Assembly (NCBI RefSeq): GCF_030272695.1
Contig: NZ_JARFYN010000039.1
Location: 1 to 64,000, forward strand
Length of the DNA stretch: 64,000 bases
From: Martinezella calliandrae
GTDB taxonomy: Bacteria > Pseudomonadota > Alphaproteobacteria > Rhizobiales > Rhizobiaceae
Direction: 5' to 3'
Part shown: piece by piece, positions 27,350 to 34,399 of the stretch
How positions within the stretch are numbered: the first letter of the stretch is position 1
Layout of the letters: every line of letters begins with the position of its first letter
Position numbers and translations under genes: made by a program
The notes under the pieces: generated by a model
Databases searched by the model: none
The model's input: only the letters and a program-made list of their open reading frames with translations
Told to the model about the DNA's origin: nothing

Positions 27350-27562
27350 TTAGCCGCGATCCTTCAGCCATTTCAGCACATGGAGCCGAAGCGCCGAGGA
27401 AAGGTTGCTCGCCGGATCGCGCCCGTCGTCGATTTCGGAGATCAACGCCGCAAGCGACGTCCCACGCGCATTGGCGATCGCCTTCAGTTCGGTCCAGAAG
27501 GCGTCTTCAAGGGAAAAGCTCGTGCGGTGGCCGTGGAGCGTCGCGGAATGTTTTCGGATCAT
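27350..27562 (-). CDS. Ribbon-helix-helix domain protein
   Basis: A 70-residue protein: MIRKHSATLHGHRTSFSLEDAFWTEL-type N terminus, then ARGTSLAALISEIDDGR and LRLHVLKWLKD. It fits the RHH_4-type domain (often labelled aryl-sulfate sulfotransferase-like) found throughout rhizobia. It is likely a DNA-binding regulator, with unknown target. The ATG at 27562 is preferred; the one at 27577 adds five residues. It is the last gene in the minus-strand run ssrA-sspB-DUF4169-RHH. Confidence 0.75.
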   Translation of the reverse strand: MIRKHSATLHGHRTSFSLEDAFWTELKAIANARGTSLAALISEIDDGRDPASNLSSALRLHVLKWLKDRG

Positions 27563-27670
27563 CGGCGGATCGATCAAAAGTTCGGAAACAGGAGAGGTAA
27601 TTCTAGGAATGATTCAAAATGCTGGAATAACTGGCTGATTTCAGGGGGATTTCGATCTTAGTTCGGCAAT

Positions 27671-27865
27671 TCAATCGTCTGTCTTGGACGGTTCGATGCG
27701 GCCCGCCTCATGCGCTTTCTCGGCCTTGTCGTTGAGCGCCTTGGTCAGGTGCTTCTCCGCCTTGGTGCGGCCGAAGGTAATGCGATTCTGTTCCGCCTGC
27801 TTTTCTTTTTCAGAGCGAACCTGCTTTTTGCGGAACTGGCGTAGGTTGACGATCTCGGCGCTCAT
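27671..27865 (-). CDS. DUF4169 family small protein
   Basis: A 64-residue, highly charged helical protein (EIVNLRQFRKKQVRSEKEKQA, then FGRTKAEKHLTKALNDKAEKAHEAGRI). It matches DUF4169, a family of short alphaproteobacterial proteins of unknown function typically next to sspB and an RHH gene, as here. No membrane segment or cysteine. Confidence 0.8.
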   Translation of the reverse strand: MSAEIVNLRQFRKKQVRSEKEKQAEQNRITFGRTKAEKHLTKALNDKAEKAHEAGRIEPSKTDD

Positions 27866-27918
27866 CGATGTTTCCCCCGACTGTCGATGCGAAAGGGGAA
27901 GCTTACGCTTCCCGAATG

Positions 27919-28425
27919 CTATTGCTTCTTGCGGAATGCATCGAGGGAGACGACCGATCCCGGCTTCTTCTCTTCGCCGTCCTTGGCGGACGCGGGCTCT
28001 TCGCCGTTCTCGGCCGTCACCGGATAGGCGGTGATTTCGCCGGATGGAATTTCCTCGTCGTCGGCGAGCGGTACATCGAATTCCAGCTCGAAATTCACGG
28101 ATGGATCGTAGAAGCCCCGGATCGCATTGAACGGGATGACCAGCTTTTCCGGTACGTCGGAGAAGGAAAGGCCGATTTCGAACTGGCTCTCGGTGACCTT
28201 CAGATCCCAGAATTGATGCTGGATGACGATGGTCATCTGCTCCGGATATTTCGACTTCAGGTGCTGGGAAATGCGTACGCCGGCCGCACCTGTCAGAAAG
28301 GTGATGAAGAAATGATGGTCACCCGGCAGACGGCCGGTGGCGCCGACTTCAGTCAACACCTTGCGGATGACCCCACGCAGGGCGTCCTGTGCCAAAATGT
28401 CGTAGCGGATATGATCCTGCCCCAT
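27919..28425 (-). CDS. sspB: SspB-family ClpXP adaptor (alphaproteobacterial type)
   Basis: This 168-residue protein contains the SspB fold (RGVIRKVLTEVGATGRLPGDHHFFITF, then QHQFWDLKVTESQFEIGLSF and VPFNAIRGFYDPSVNFELEF). The C-terminal tail (VSLDAFRKKQ) is of the type that docks on ClpX. SspB delivers ssrA-tagged proteins to ClpXP. The ATG at 28425 has AGGAAAG upstream. The gene for the tag RNA itself, ssrA, lies about 120 bp upstream on the same strand, so tag and adaptor may share transcription. Confidence 0.92.
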   Translation of the reverse strand: MGQDHIRYDILAQDALRGVIRKVLTEVGATGRLPGDHHFFITFLTGAAGVRISQHLKSKYPEQMTIVIQHQFWDLKVTESQFEIGLSFSDVPEKLVIPFNAIRGFYDPSVNFELEFDVPLADDEEIPSGEITAYPVTAENGEEPASAKDGEEKKPGSVVSLDAFRKKQ

Positions 28426-28544
28426 ACTTTCCTGTCTTTCGTTGGCCATGTTTTTTCTAAGGCTTATGCCACGCCGTGCGCCGACGGGAAACCCCCGCGC
28501 GCGAGTCATGACCTGATCATACATAATATCGAAGAGAGGGAGAA

Positions 28545-28880
28545 GGTGAAGGCTTCTGTTGCCAGGTGCCTTCGAACCCCGCCTAAGAGTGCGACCCCTT
28601 AGGACTTTATTTGAAGTGCCACACTGCGATTAAGCAGCGAGACGAGCTTCCGCATAGTTGTCGTTTGCAACTACAATTTTAGCCCGATAACGGTGGTACA
28701 ATGCCGAGCGAAAAGTCGATCTTTACACCCTTGTCGATCCTGTTTCGCCCCCATCAAAAGCCGGTCTTTAGCCAGTTTGGCCCGGTCGGTTTTTGGTGGA
28801 GGCGCCGGGTACCGCCCCCGGGTCCAATAGGTTTATTACACCGCTCGTTTATCGCCATAGCCGGCCCGAAGACCGGCAAG
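28545..28880 (-). ncRNA. ssrA: Permuted two-piece tmRNA
   Basis: Read on the minus strand, the acceptor piece comes first. It has a T-arm-like CCGGG/CCCGG stem and ends CGCCTCCACCA, with the CCA at 28796-28794. A spacer of about 41 nt (28793-28753) follows. The coding piece starts GGGGGCGAAACAGGATCGAC at 28752; its GGGGGCG pairs with CGCCTCC of the acceptor end. The resume codon and tag run from 28668 to 28630 and read ANDNYAEARLAA followed by TAA. A GAAGGC/GCCTTC hairpin at 28573-28548 closes the 3' end. This is the circularly permuted alphaproteobacterial form. The outer boundaries are approximate. Confidence 0.93.
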
Positions 28881-28898
28881 GCTGATATAGTGTTTTCC

Positions 28899-29471
28899 TC
28901 AGGCGAAGGGAAGGGGATTTGTCATAAATGCTTTGCTTGAGCCTCCGTTTGCAGCGATAGCCGCCCGCCGGGCGCGAGAATTGCAGGGATCAAGCTTTGC
29001 CCGTGGTTGGTTTCGCGCCGACTTGCCATTAAATTGAGGGGAAATGGAATCGGTGGCGGTGCGATGAAGCAATATCTGGATCTTTTGAAGCATGTGATGG
29101 ACAACGGCATCGACCGCGGCGATCGCACCGGCAAAGGCACGCGCTATCTTCGACCGTAAGCCATTGTAACTCCAGGATTCATTGACGAGGACCGTAGTGT
29201 ACCGGTCCCATCGGTCACTAGCTTCAGTGTTGAGGCCGCAACGTCGTTTGCCGGCACGATAAGCGTACCCGTACTCACGTTCTCTCGATACGAAGTCGAA
29301 ACCATATCGCCGCTCACGGATTGGTCGAGAAATCCCCGTGCCGATGAGGAGTTTTTCGTCGATATCGTCCCAATCATCGGGTGCGTAAAAATACGTAGTA
29401 AGATCAAAAGTTGCGAATATGTCGTGCTTTTCAATCCCAGACCGGTTGTTTTGCCCGTTCTTGGACGTCAC
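28899..29471 (-). CDS. Hypothetical gene truncated at the left island junction
   Basis: The first about 110 codons (29471 down to about 29144) read as a plausible polar protein with [26 protein letters not shown], then [19 protein letters not shown] recognise no family. Beyond about 29143 the frame is simply the antisense of the native thyA start, so the real protein is cut there and the remaining codons are fortuitous. It starts 30 bp from the incoming thyA, divergently. It could be non-functional debris of the donor element. Confidence 0.4.
   Translation of the reverse strand: MTSKNGQNNRSGIEKHDIFATFDLTTYFYAPDDWDDIDEKLLIGTGISRPIRERRYGFDFVSREREYGYAYRAGKRRCGLNTEASDRWDRYTTVLVNESWSYNGLRSKIARAFAGAIAAVDAVVHHMLQKIQILLHRTATDSISPQFNGKSARNQPRAKLDPCNSRARRAAIAANGGSSKAFMTNPLPFA
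29064..29158 (+). pseudogene. thyA: 5' remnant of native thyA
   Basis: The ATG at 29064 opens a standard ThyA N terminus ([24 protein letters not shown]). ThyA similarity ends near 29143, after the GTR where wild-type proteins continue S-[VIL]-F-G-x-QMRFDL. Five unrelated codons lead to TAA at 29156. The matching 3' part is at 32309-32577, so about 150 internal codons have been lost. Confidence 0.88.
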
Positions 29472-29500
29472 GATTGCGCACGGAACTCAAGGTAGGATTC

Positions 29501-30433
29501 ATGGCCCGACATCCCGAATATCAGTATCTCGATATCGTCGAGAACGTGCTCACCAAAGGCGATAAACGTATCGATCGAACAGGCGTTGGGACCCTGGCCT
29601 CGTTCGGCGCAATGATGCGGTTCGACATGTCGGATGGCACATTCCCGGTCTACACCACCAAGCGCGTGTTTTGGAAGACGGCGGTGAAGGAGATGCTTTG
29701 GTTCCTCACTGGCCAGACGAACCTCAGGTCTCTCTTGCAGGAGAACGTCCGGATCTGGACCGATTGGCCTCTGGACAAGTACCGCAAGGCCACGGGTCAG
29801 CAGATCTCCCAGGAAGATTTCGAGGCCCGCATTGTCGAGGACGAGCAGTTCGCGCTCGAGTGGGGTGACCTTGGTCCTATCTACGGGAAGCAGTGGCGGC
29901 GTTGGGTCGGACCAGATGGGCGCGAATACGACCAGATCGCGACCGTGATCGAAACGCTTCGCACGAACCCGACGAGCCGGAGAATGCTGTTCCACGCATG
30001 GAACGTCGCAGATCTCGACCTCATGGCATTGAATCCGTGTCACAACTTCTACCAGTTCTTTGTAAGCGGAATGGGGTCGGAGACAGCTCAGGGCGAACCA
30101 CTCCGCCCGAAGCTTTCGCTTATGGTCGGAACTAGGAGCAACGATTTGGGTCTTGGAAATCCATTTAACGTCTGCCAGCAGGCCGCCCTGCTGGCGATGG
30201 TGGCACAGCAAGTTGACATGGTTCCGAACGAACTCATTTGGGTCGGTGGCGACGTGCATCTGTATCTCAACCATCTCGAGCTTGCGGAGACGATCTTGAA
30301 GCGTGAGCCTAGACCGTTCCCGAAGCTCCGTCTTCTGCGACGGCCGGACAGCATCGATGGCTACAAAATCGAGGATTTCGAGGTGACGGGATATGATCCG
30401 CATCCGGCGATCGAAGCTCCTGTCGCGGTCTAG
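29501..30433 (+). CDS. thyA: Thymidylate synthase, acquired long form
   Basis: This 310-residue ThyA converts dUMP to dTMP with methylene-THF. It has DRTGVGTLASFGAMMRFDM, SRRM (R160/R161), the catalytic C180 in LNPCHNFYQFFV, RSNDLGLGNPFNV and GGDVHLYLNHLELA. It is about 46 residues longer than the usual 264, mainly through an insert at about 92-118 (KYRKATGQQISQEDFEARIVEDEQ). It differs clearly from the native fragments flanking it (PFNVCQQAALLAM against [12 protein letters not shown]). RBS AAGGTAGGA precedes the ATG. With the native copy broken, it is probably the cell's working ThyA. Its DHF product is recycled by FolA, encoded 2.2 kb downstream. Confidence 0.95.
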   Translation: MARHPEYQYLDIVENVLTKGDKRIDRTGVGTLASFGAMMRFDMSDGTFPVYTTKRVFWKTAVKEMLWFLTGQTNLRSLLQENVRIWTDWPLDKYRKATGQQISQEDFEARIVEDEQFALEWGDLGPIYGKQWRRWVGPDGREYDQIATVIETLRTNPTSRRMLFHAWNVADLDLMALNPCHNFYQFFVSGMGSETAQGEPLRPKLSLMVGTRSNDLGLGNPFNVCQQAALLAMVAQQVDMVPNELIWVGGDVHLYLNHLELAETILKREPRPFPKLRLLRRPDSIDGYKIEDFEVTGYDPHPAIEAPVAV

Positions 30434-30525
30434 CGAAGTTACATAAGTCGATCTGGCTGAACTTGACTGCATAGCGAGCGTCGCATAAGCGACGCCGAAC
30501 CCTTCGGTGCGCGCGGATCCTTGCC

Positions 30526-30930
30526 GTGCTCGAACAAATCATGTCGCCCGGGATGTCTGCGGAGGAGAAGCTGCGCAGCATGCTGGAGCAGGATTTCAAG
30601 AGCAACTGCCTGGTGTTTTCCAGAGCCGGTTTCATCAACAGGCGACACTATGGGCGCCACGCTGGATGCAGCAACACGCAATACTACAAGAACCTCTTCC
30701 TTGAGTACGAAGAGAAAAGTGGGCGATGGAAGACGAAGAAACTACTGATCGCACTGCGTTCGCAGGATCACGCCAATGGAACGCTAAAGTTCAGCCGAGG
30801 AGGCAAGGTAGACCGGACCCACTATGCTGCTCGGCTCGGTGTCACGAAGGCGGCGCTTGCGCCGCATGTTCCATGCGTGATTCCAGCGCGGCGGAGAGCA
30901 CGGCGCGAAGGACACCTTCTCAAAGATTAG
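30526..30930 (+). CDS. Small basic protein with a duplicated motif, unknown function
   Basis: 134 residues starting at GTG 30526 (ATGs at 30541 and 30553 are alternatives). Two similar units are visible: LVFSRAGFINRRHYGRHAGC, about residues 29-48, and LKFSRGGKVDRTHYAARLGV, about 87-106. The shared pattern is FSR-x-G-x-[IV]-[ND]-R-x-HY-x-R, and the second unit reads like a helix-turn-helix (THYAARLGVTKAAL). It follows the acquired thyA by 92 bp on the same strand. I recognise no family. A DNA-binding role is a guess from the HTH-like repeats and basic charge. Confidence 0.55.
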   Translation: MLEQIMSPGMSAEEKLRSMLEQDFKSNCLVFSRAGFINRRHYGRHAGCSNTQYYKNLFLEYEEKSGRWKTKKLLIALRSQDHANGTLKFSRGGKVDRTHYAARLGVTKAALAPHVPCVIPARRRARREGHLLKD

Positions 30931-30939
30931 CCGTCACGA

Positions 30940-31425
30940 TCAGGAGTGAGAAGTTTTTGCCAGTCGTGCAACAGCTTTAGGGTCAGAAGCCTGCTTGTGC
31001 AGCGCGTCCCAGTCGTCAGGCGGGTTGCCGTTGTCAAGCATCCCCTTGAAGACTTTGTAGGCGTCGGTTTTGGAGCCGTAAGTCCGCAAGCTGTTCTCGT
31101 CGTTTACCCAAGCGAAGATGACGATCTTGCTGGCGCTGCTATAGCGGAAGATGAGCCGGAAACGGCCGTTGCCAAACTTAGCGCGAAACCAGTGCTTGCG
31201 ATCATCGCCAAGGGTGGTGCCTTGGCGATAGATCGCTGCTGTCGGGTCTGACGGGACCGTGACGGTGACGAGCTGGACCAAGGCCGCGAGCAGCTTGGCG
31301 TCGGCGGATTTTTGATAGTCCTCCGGTTTCTTCGTCTTGAGCGCCTCGACCGTCTCGATCAGCCTTTCCCACTGATCGAGAAAAAGAGGGTGTGAGAGGA
31401 CGGTCCAGCCATCGATCGTCAGCAT
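30940..31425 (-). CDS. yhaV: YhaV-family toxin (RelE-like ribonuclease)
   Basis: This 161-residue protein has the YhaV core: WTVLSHPLFLDQWERLIETVEAL, then TLGDDRKHWFRAKFGNGRFRLIFRYS and IVIFAWVNDENSLRTYGSKTDAYKVFKGML. YhaV is a ribosome-associated mRNA endoribonuclease toxin. The ATG at 31425 lies one base after the antitoxin stop (TGACATG), the usual antitoxin-first order. The pair sits antisense to the thyA genes and inside the island. The C terminus ends in LAKTSHS. Confidence 0.9.
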   Translation of the reverse strand: MLTIDGWTVLSHPLFLDQWERLIETVEALKTKKPEDYQKSADAKLLAALVQLVTVTVPSDPTAAIYRQGTTLGDDRKHWFRAKFGNGRFRLIFRYSSASKIVIFAWVNDENSLRTYGSKTDAYKVFKGMLDNGNPPDDWDALHKQASDPKAVARLAKTSHS

Positions 31426-31426
31426 G

Positions 31427-31762
31427 TCAGATCGAGACGTCCCCCTTGATCTCGGCATCGAGATCGACCGTCATGCCTGCAGTGAGGGCAATTGCCCGGT
31501 CAAGCAAGGACTTCGGAAAGGGTCGGACGGACTTCTCGGGATGCTTGGCCATATCCCTCGCGAGAAATTCAAGAAAACGGTCGATCACGGGATCGGCGGT
31601 TTCTTCAACCTCGGCCTTCTGGATATACACACGACGCTGCTCATCAACGAAAAAGGTAATGCGCCCGCCATAGTCAACATCCAACGCCTGCCGAACGGAC
31701 TTCGGTACGGTGGTCTGTCCCTTGGCGGTGATGGTGCTATGTTCTTTCAGTAGCGCTCCCAT
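31427..31762 (-). CDS. prlF: PrlF-family antitoxin (SpoVT/AbrB-type)
   Basis: This 111-residue antitoxin has an N-terminal swapped-hairpin AbrB DNA-binding domain (STITAKGQTTVPKSVRQALDV) and a C-terminal toxin-binding part (DRFLEFLARDMAKHPEKSVRPF). PrlF neutralises YhaV and represses the operon. I chose the ATG at 31762 (MGALLKEHST); one at 31783 adds seven residues. The promoter must lie just upstream, around 31770-31810. Confidence 0.9.
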   Translation of the reverse strand: MGALLKEHSTITAKGQTTVPKSVRQALDVDYGGRITFFVDEQRRVYIQKAEVEETADPVIDRFLEFLARDMAKHPEKSVRPFPKSLLDRAIALTAGMTVDLDAEIKGDVSI

Positions 31763-32308
31763 GACGAGCCTCCATAAAATCACTCGAGCAGAATGTAAGG
31801 AATATCCCTTACCATGTCAACCGCCGCCGACGACCTCCATACGCACTACCTCCAAGCCTACCCAGAGGGGTGCAGCCGGCATCGCAAGCGTTGAGAAACT
31901 GTTCCGCCACTACGGCAAGTGCGGGGTGATTTTCCTCGCACCTAGTGGGACGGAAGGCTGGGGCATTCGCGCCAACTTTGTCGCCGGATCCTATGATGAC
32001 GAACGACCAGAGTGATTGATTGCCAATATCGCTGTGGTCGACAAGATCTCGTCCGCTGCGAAGTTGGGCTCCGCTCCTCGGCCATGTCTTCTAAGCGGAA
32101 TGCGCGCTGTTCGATCGCCTGAGGGCGATCGGCGCGCGTGCTTCTTATGAAGAAGAGTTGTCGACTGGCGAGAGGCACCGGAGTGCGTGATAGAGACGTA
32201 GACTCCATCTTCGTTTCTGTGCGACTATTACCTATCCTTAGATTCTGCAGCACCACGGCTCTACAGTGTACCGAATATTTGAGAAAACTAGCGATGTCGG
32301 AAAACCGT
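31763..32308. other. Right part of the island: debris without an intact gene
   Basis: Promoter region of prlF-yhaV, then only short broken frames. A plus-strand piece at about 31880-32012 (VEKLFRHYGKCGVIFLAPSG, ending ERPE) reads like a protein fragment, and a short MSTAADDLH frame precedes it in another register. No integrase, transposase or terminal repeat was found up to the junction near 32308. Confidence 0.5.
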
Positions 32309-32577
32309 GCAACATCGCCTCCTACGCATTGTTGACATTGATGGTGGCGCAGGTGACGGGGCTAAAGCCAGGCTCTTTCGTGCATACGCTGGGTGATAGG
32401 CATATTTATTCCGACCATTTCGAGCAGGTCAGGCTGCAGCTGACCCGCACCCCGAAGAAATTGCCGACGATGCGTCTTAATCCGGCAGTGAAGAACATCT
32501 TCGATTTCAAGTTCGAGGATTTCACTTTGGAAGGATATGAGGCGGACGCGCATATCAAGGCGCCGATCGCCGTCTGA
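32309..32577 (+). pseudogene. thyA: 3' remnant of native thyA
   Basis: From [20 protein letters not shown] onward this is the C-terminal third (about 88 residues) of a standard 264-residue rhizobial ThyA, with [14 protein letters not shown] and the usual KAPIAV end. The Arg pair and catalytic Cys regions are missing. An in-frame GTG at 32266 could let the piece be translated, but it cannot be active. folA begins 8 bp after its stop, showing the ancestral thyA-folA operon. Confidence 0.9.
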
Positions 32578-32585
32578 GGGGGAAA

Positions 32586-33104
32586 ATGGCCGAACCTTTA
32601 AAAACCATTCTCGTCGCCGTCTCGCGCAACGGCATCATCGGCCGGGACGGGGATATGCCGTGGCGGCTGTCGTCCGATCTCAAGCGGTTCAAGGCCATGA
32701 CGCTCGGCAAGCCCGTCATCATGGGGCGCAAGACGTTTCAATCCATCGGTAAGCCGCTTCCAGGCCGGCCAAACGTGGTGATCAGCCGCGATCCCGGTTT
32801 TGCCGCCGAAGGCGTCGAGACGGCGCATTCGCTCAAAGAAGCCATCGATGTCGCGGGCCGGCTCGCTGAAGAGAGCGGTGTCGATGAGATCTGCGTCATC
32901 GGTGGCGGCGAGATCTATCGGCAGGCGATCAGCCTTGCCGATCGGCTTTCGATCACGCATGTGGAAGCAGAGGTGGATGGCGACACATCCTTCCCGGCGA
33001 TCGACCCGGCGCTCTGGCAGATCGAAAGCGAGCTTGCCGTGCCGGCAGGCGAAAAGGACAATTATCCGACGCGTTTCGTCCGCTATTTCAGGCGAAGAGC
33101 ATAA
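32586..33104 (+). CDS. folA: Dihydrofolate reductase
   Basis: This 172-residue DHFR reduces dihydrofolate, made by ThyA, back to tetrahydrofolate with NADPH. Motifs are ILVAVSRNGIIGRDGDMPWRL, LGKPVIMGRKTFQSIGKPLPGR, VIGGGEIYRQAI and DGDTSFPAID. The ATG at 32586 follows GGGGGA and starts 8 bp after the broken thyA end. Transcription that once came from the native thyA promoter now has to cross the island, or folA has its own promoter in it. Confidence 0.95.
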   Translation: MAEPLKTILVAVSRNGIIGRDGDMPWRLSSDLKRFKAMTLGKPVIMGRKTFQSIGKPLPGRPNVVISRDPGFAAEGVETAHSLKEAIDVAGRLAEESGVDEICVIGGGEIYRQAISLADRLSITHVEAEVDGDTSFPAIDPALWQIESELAVPAGEKDNYPTRFVRYFRRRA

Positions 33105-33265
33105 AAGCTGCGCGCAAAAATCAACTATTTTCCAATAAATCCGACGAACTTCCTGAAGTTGCGTTGAAAGCAGATGCGCCGATACCTATAACGGGAGACA
33201 ATCGCCGCCGCCTGCGAATTTCAAAGTCTGCGCGATACTGGGAGTCCATAGACAAAGAGGTTTTG

Positions 33266-34399
33266 ATGCCCTGGAGCAATCAGAATGGCGGCGGCGGCCC
33301 ATGGGGCGGCGGTGGCGGCGGAAATAATCAGGGGCCTTGGGGGCAGGGACCGAACCGATCGCGCGGAAGCGGCAGCGGTGGACCGCCGGATCTTGAGGAT
33401 ATCATTCGTCGTGGTCAGGACCGGCTGAAGCGACTGGTGCCGGGCGGCTTCAATGGCGGCGCCTTTGTCATCGTTGCGGCGGTCATTGGCATTTTTTGGC
33501 TTATCCAGTGTCTCTATACGGTTCAGCCGGACGAGCGTGGCGTTGAATCCCGTTTTGGCCGCCCACGCGCCGACGTGTCCATGCCTGGCCTGCATTTCCA
33601 TTTCTGGCCGATGGATCGCGTCGAGATCGTCAAGGTTACCGAACAGCAGCGCAATATCGGCGGCCGTTCGAGCTCGAGCTCGAATGCCGGCCTTATGCTG
33701 ACGGGCGATCAGAACATCGTCAACGTACAGTTCTCGGTGCTCTACACCATCACCAATCCGCAATCCTACCTCTTCAACCTTGAAACTCCCGACGAGACGC
33801 TGCAGCAGGTCGCCGAAAGCGCCATGCGCGAAGTCGTTGGCCGCCGTCCGGCGCAGGATATCTATCGCGACAATCGCCAGGAAATCGCGATCGAGGTCAG
33901 GAACATCATTCAGGATACGATGGACCGCTACGGCTCGGGCATTTCCATCAATGCCGTGCCGATCGAGGATGTGTCGCCGCCGCGCGAAGTGGCCGATGCC
34001 TTCGACGAGGTGCAGCGCGCCGAGCAGAATGAAGACCAGCAGGTGCAAGAGGCCAATCAATACGCCAATCAAAAGCTTGGCCAGGCCCGTGGTCGCGCGG
34101 CGCAAATCCGCGAAGACGCGGCTGCCTACAAGGGCCGTGTCGTAAAAGAGGCTCAGGGCGAGGCGCAACGCTTCATTTCGATCTTCGACGAATACGTCAA
34201 GGCGCCGGAAGTGACCCGCAAGCGCCTATTCCTGGAAACCATGGAGTCGGTTATCGGCAATTCGAACAGCATCATCATCGATAACAAGCAGGGTGTCGTG
34301 CCGTATCTGCCGTTGAATGACCTCGGCAAGCAGTCCACGACCCAGACGGGCGGACTGTCCGACAAGCCTGCGACCGCAGTTCAGCCGGAGGTCAAATAA
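33266..34399 (+). CDS. hflK: HflK, membrane regulator of FtsH
   Basis: This 377-residue SPFH/prohibitin-family protein has a Gly/Asn/Gln-rich cytoplasmic N terminus, one transmembrane helix (FVIVAAVIGIFWLIQCLYTV) and a periplasmic band-7 domain (QPDERGVESRFGR, ending GDQNIVNVQFSVLYTITNP). A long Gln/Ala/Arg helix follows. With HflC it forms a large ring that cages the FtsH protease. The start is the ATG at 33266 (MPWSNQNGG); the frame opens earlier without family character. The stop overlaps the hflC start (TAATG). Confidence 0.95.
   Translation: MPWSNQNGGGGPWGGGGGGNNQGPWGQGPNRSRGSGSGGPPDLEDIIRRGQDRLKRLVPGGFNGGAFVIVAAVIGIFWLIQCLYTVQPDERGVESRFGRPRADVSMPGLHFHFWPMDRVEIVKVTEQQRNIGGRSSSSSNAGLMLTGDQNIVNVQFSVLYTITNPQSYLFNLETPDETLQQVAESAMREVVGRRPAQDIYRDNRQEIAIEVRNIIQDTMDRYGSGISINAVPIEDVSPPREVADAFDEVQRAEQNEDQQVQEANQYANQKLGQARGRAAQIREDAAAYKGRVVKEAQGEAQRFISIFDEYVKAPEVTRKRLFLETMESVIGNSNSIIIDNKQGVVPYLPLNDLGKQSTTQTGGLSDKPATAVQPEVK

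Noticed and set aside
28600-28900. Small protein-coding frames around 28701-28940
   Set aside because: They coincide with the tmRNA gene, whose tag, acceptor end and pairing are unambiguous on the minus strand.
31942-32256. Minus-strand frame of about 100 codons in the right part of the island
   Set aside because: Arg/Ser/Gln-rich chance composition, no ribosome site and no family resemblance.
29064-32577. Group I intron or homing endonuclease in thyA, as in phage T4 td
   Set aside because: The two native parts cannot be rejoined into a full gene: about 150 codons are missing, and the insert carries other genes and no recognisable endonuclease motif.
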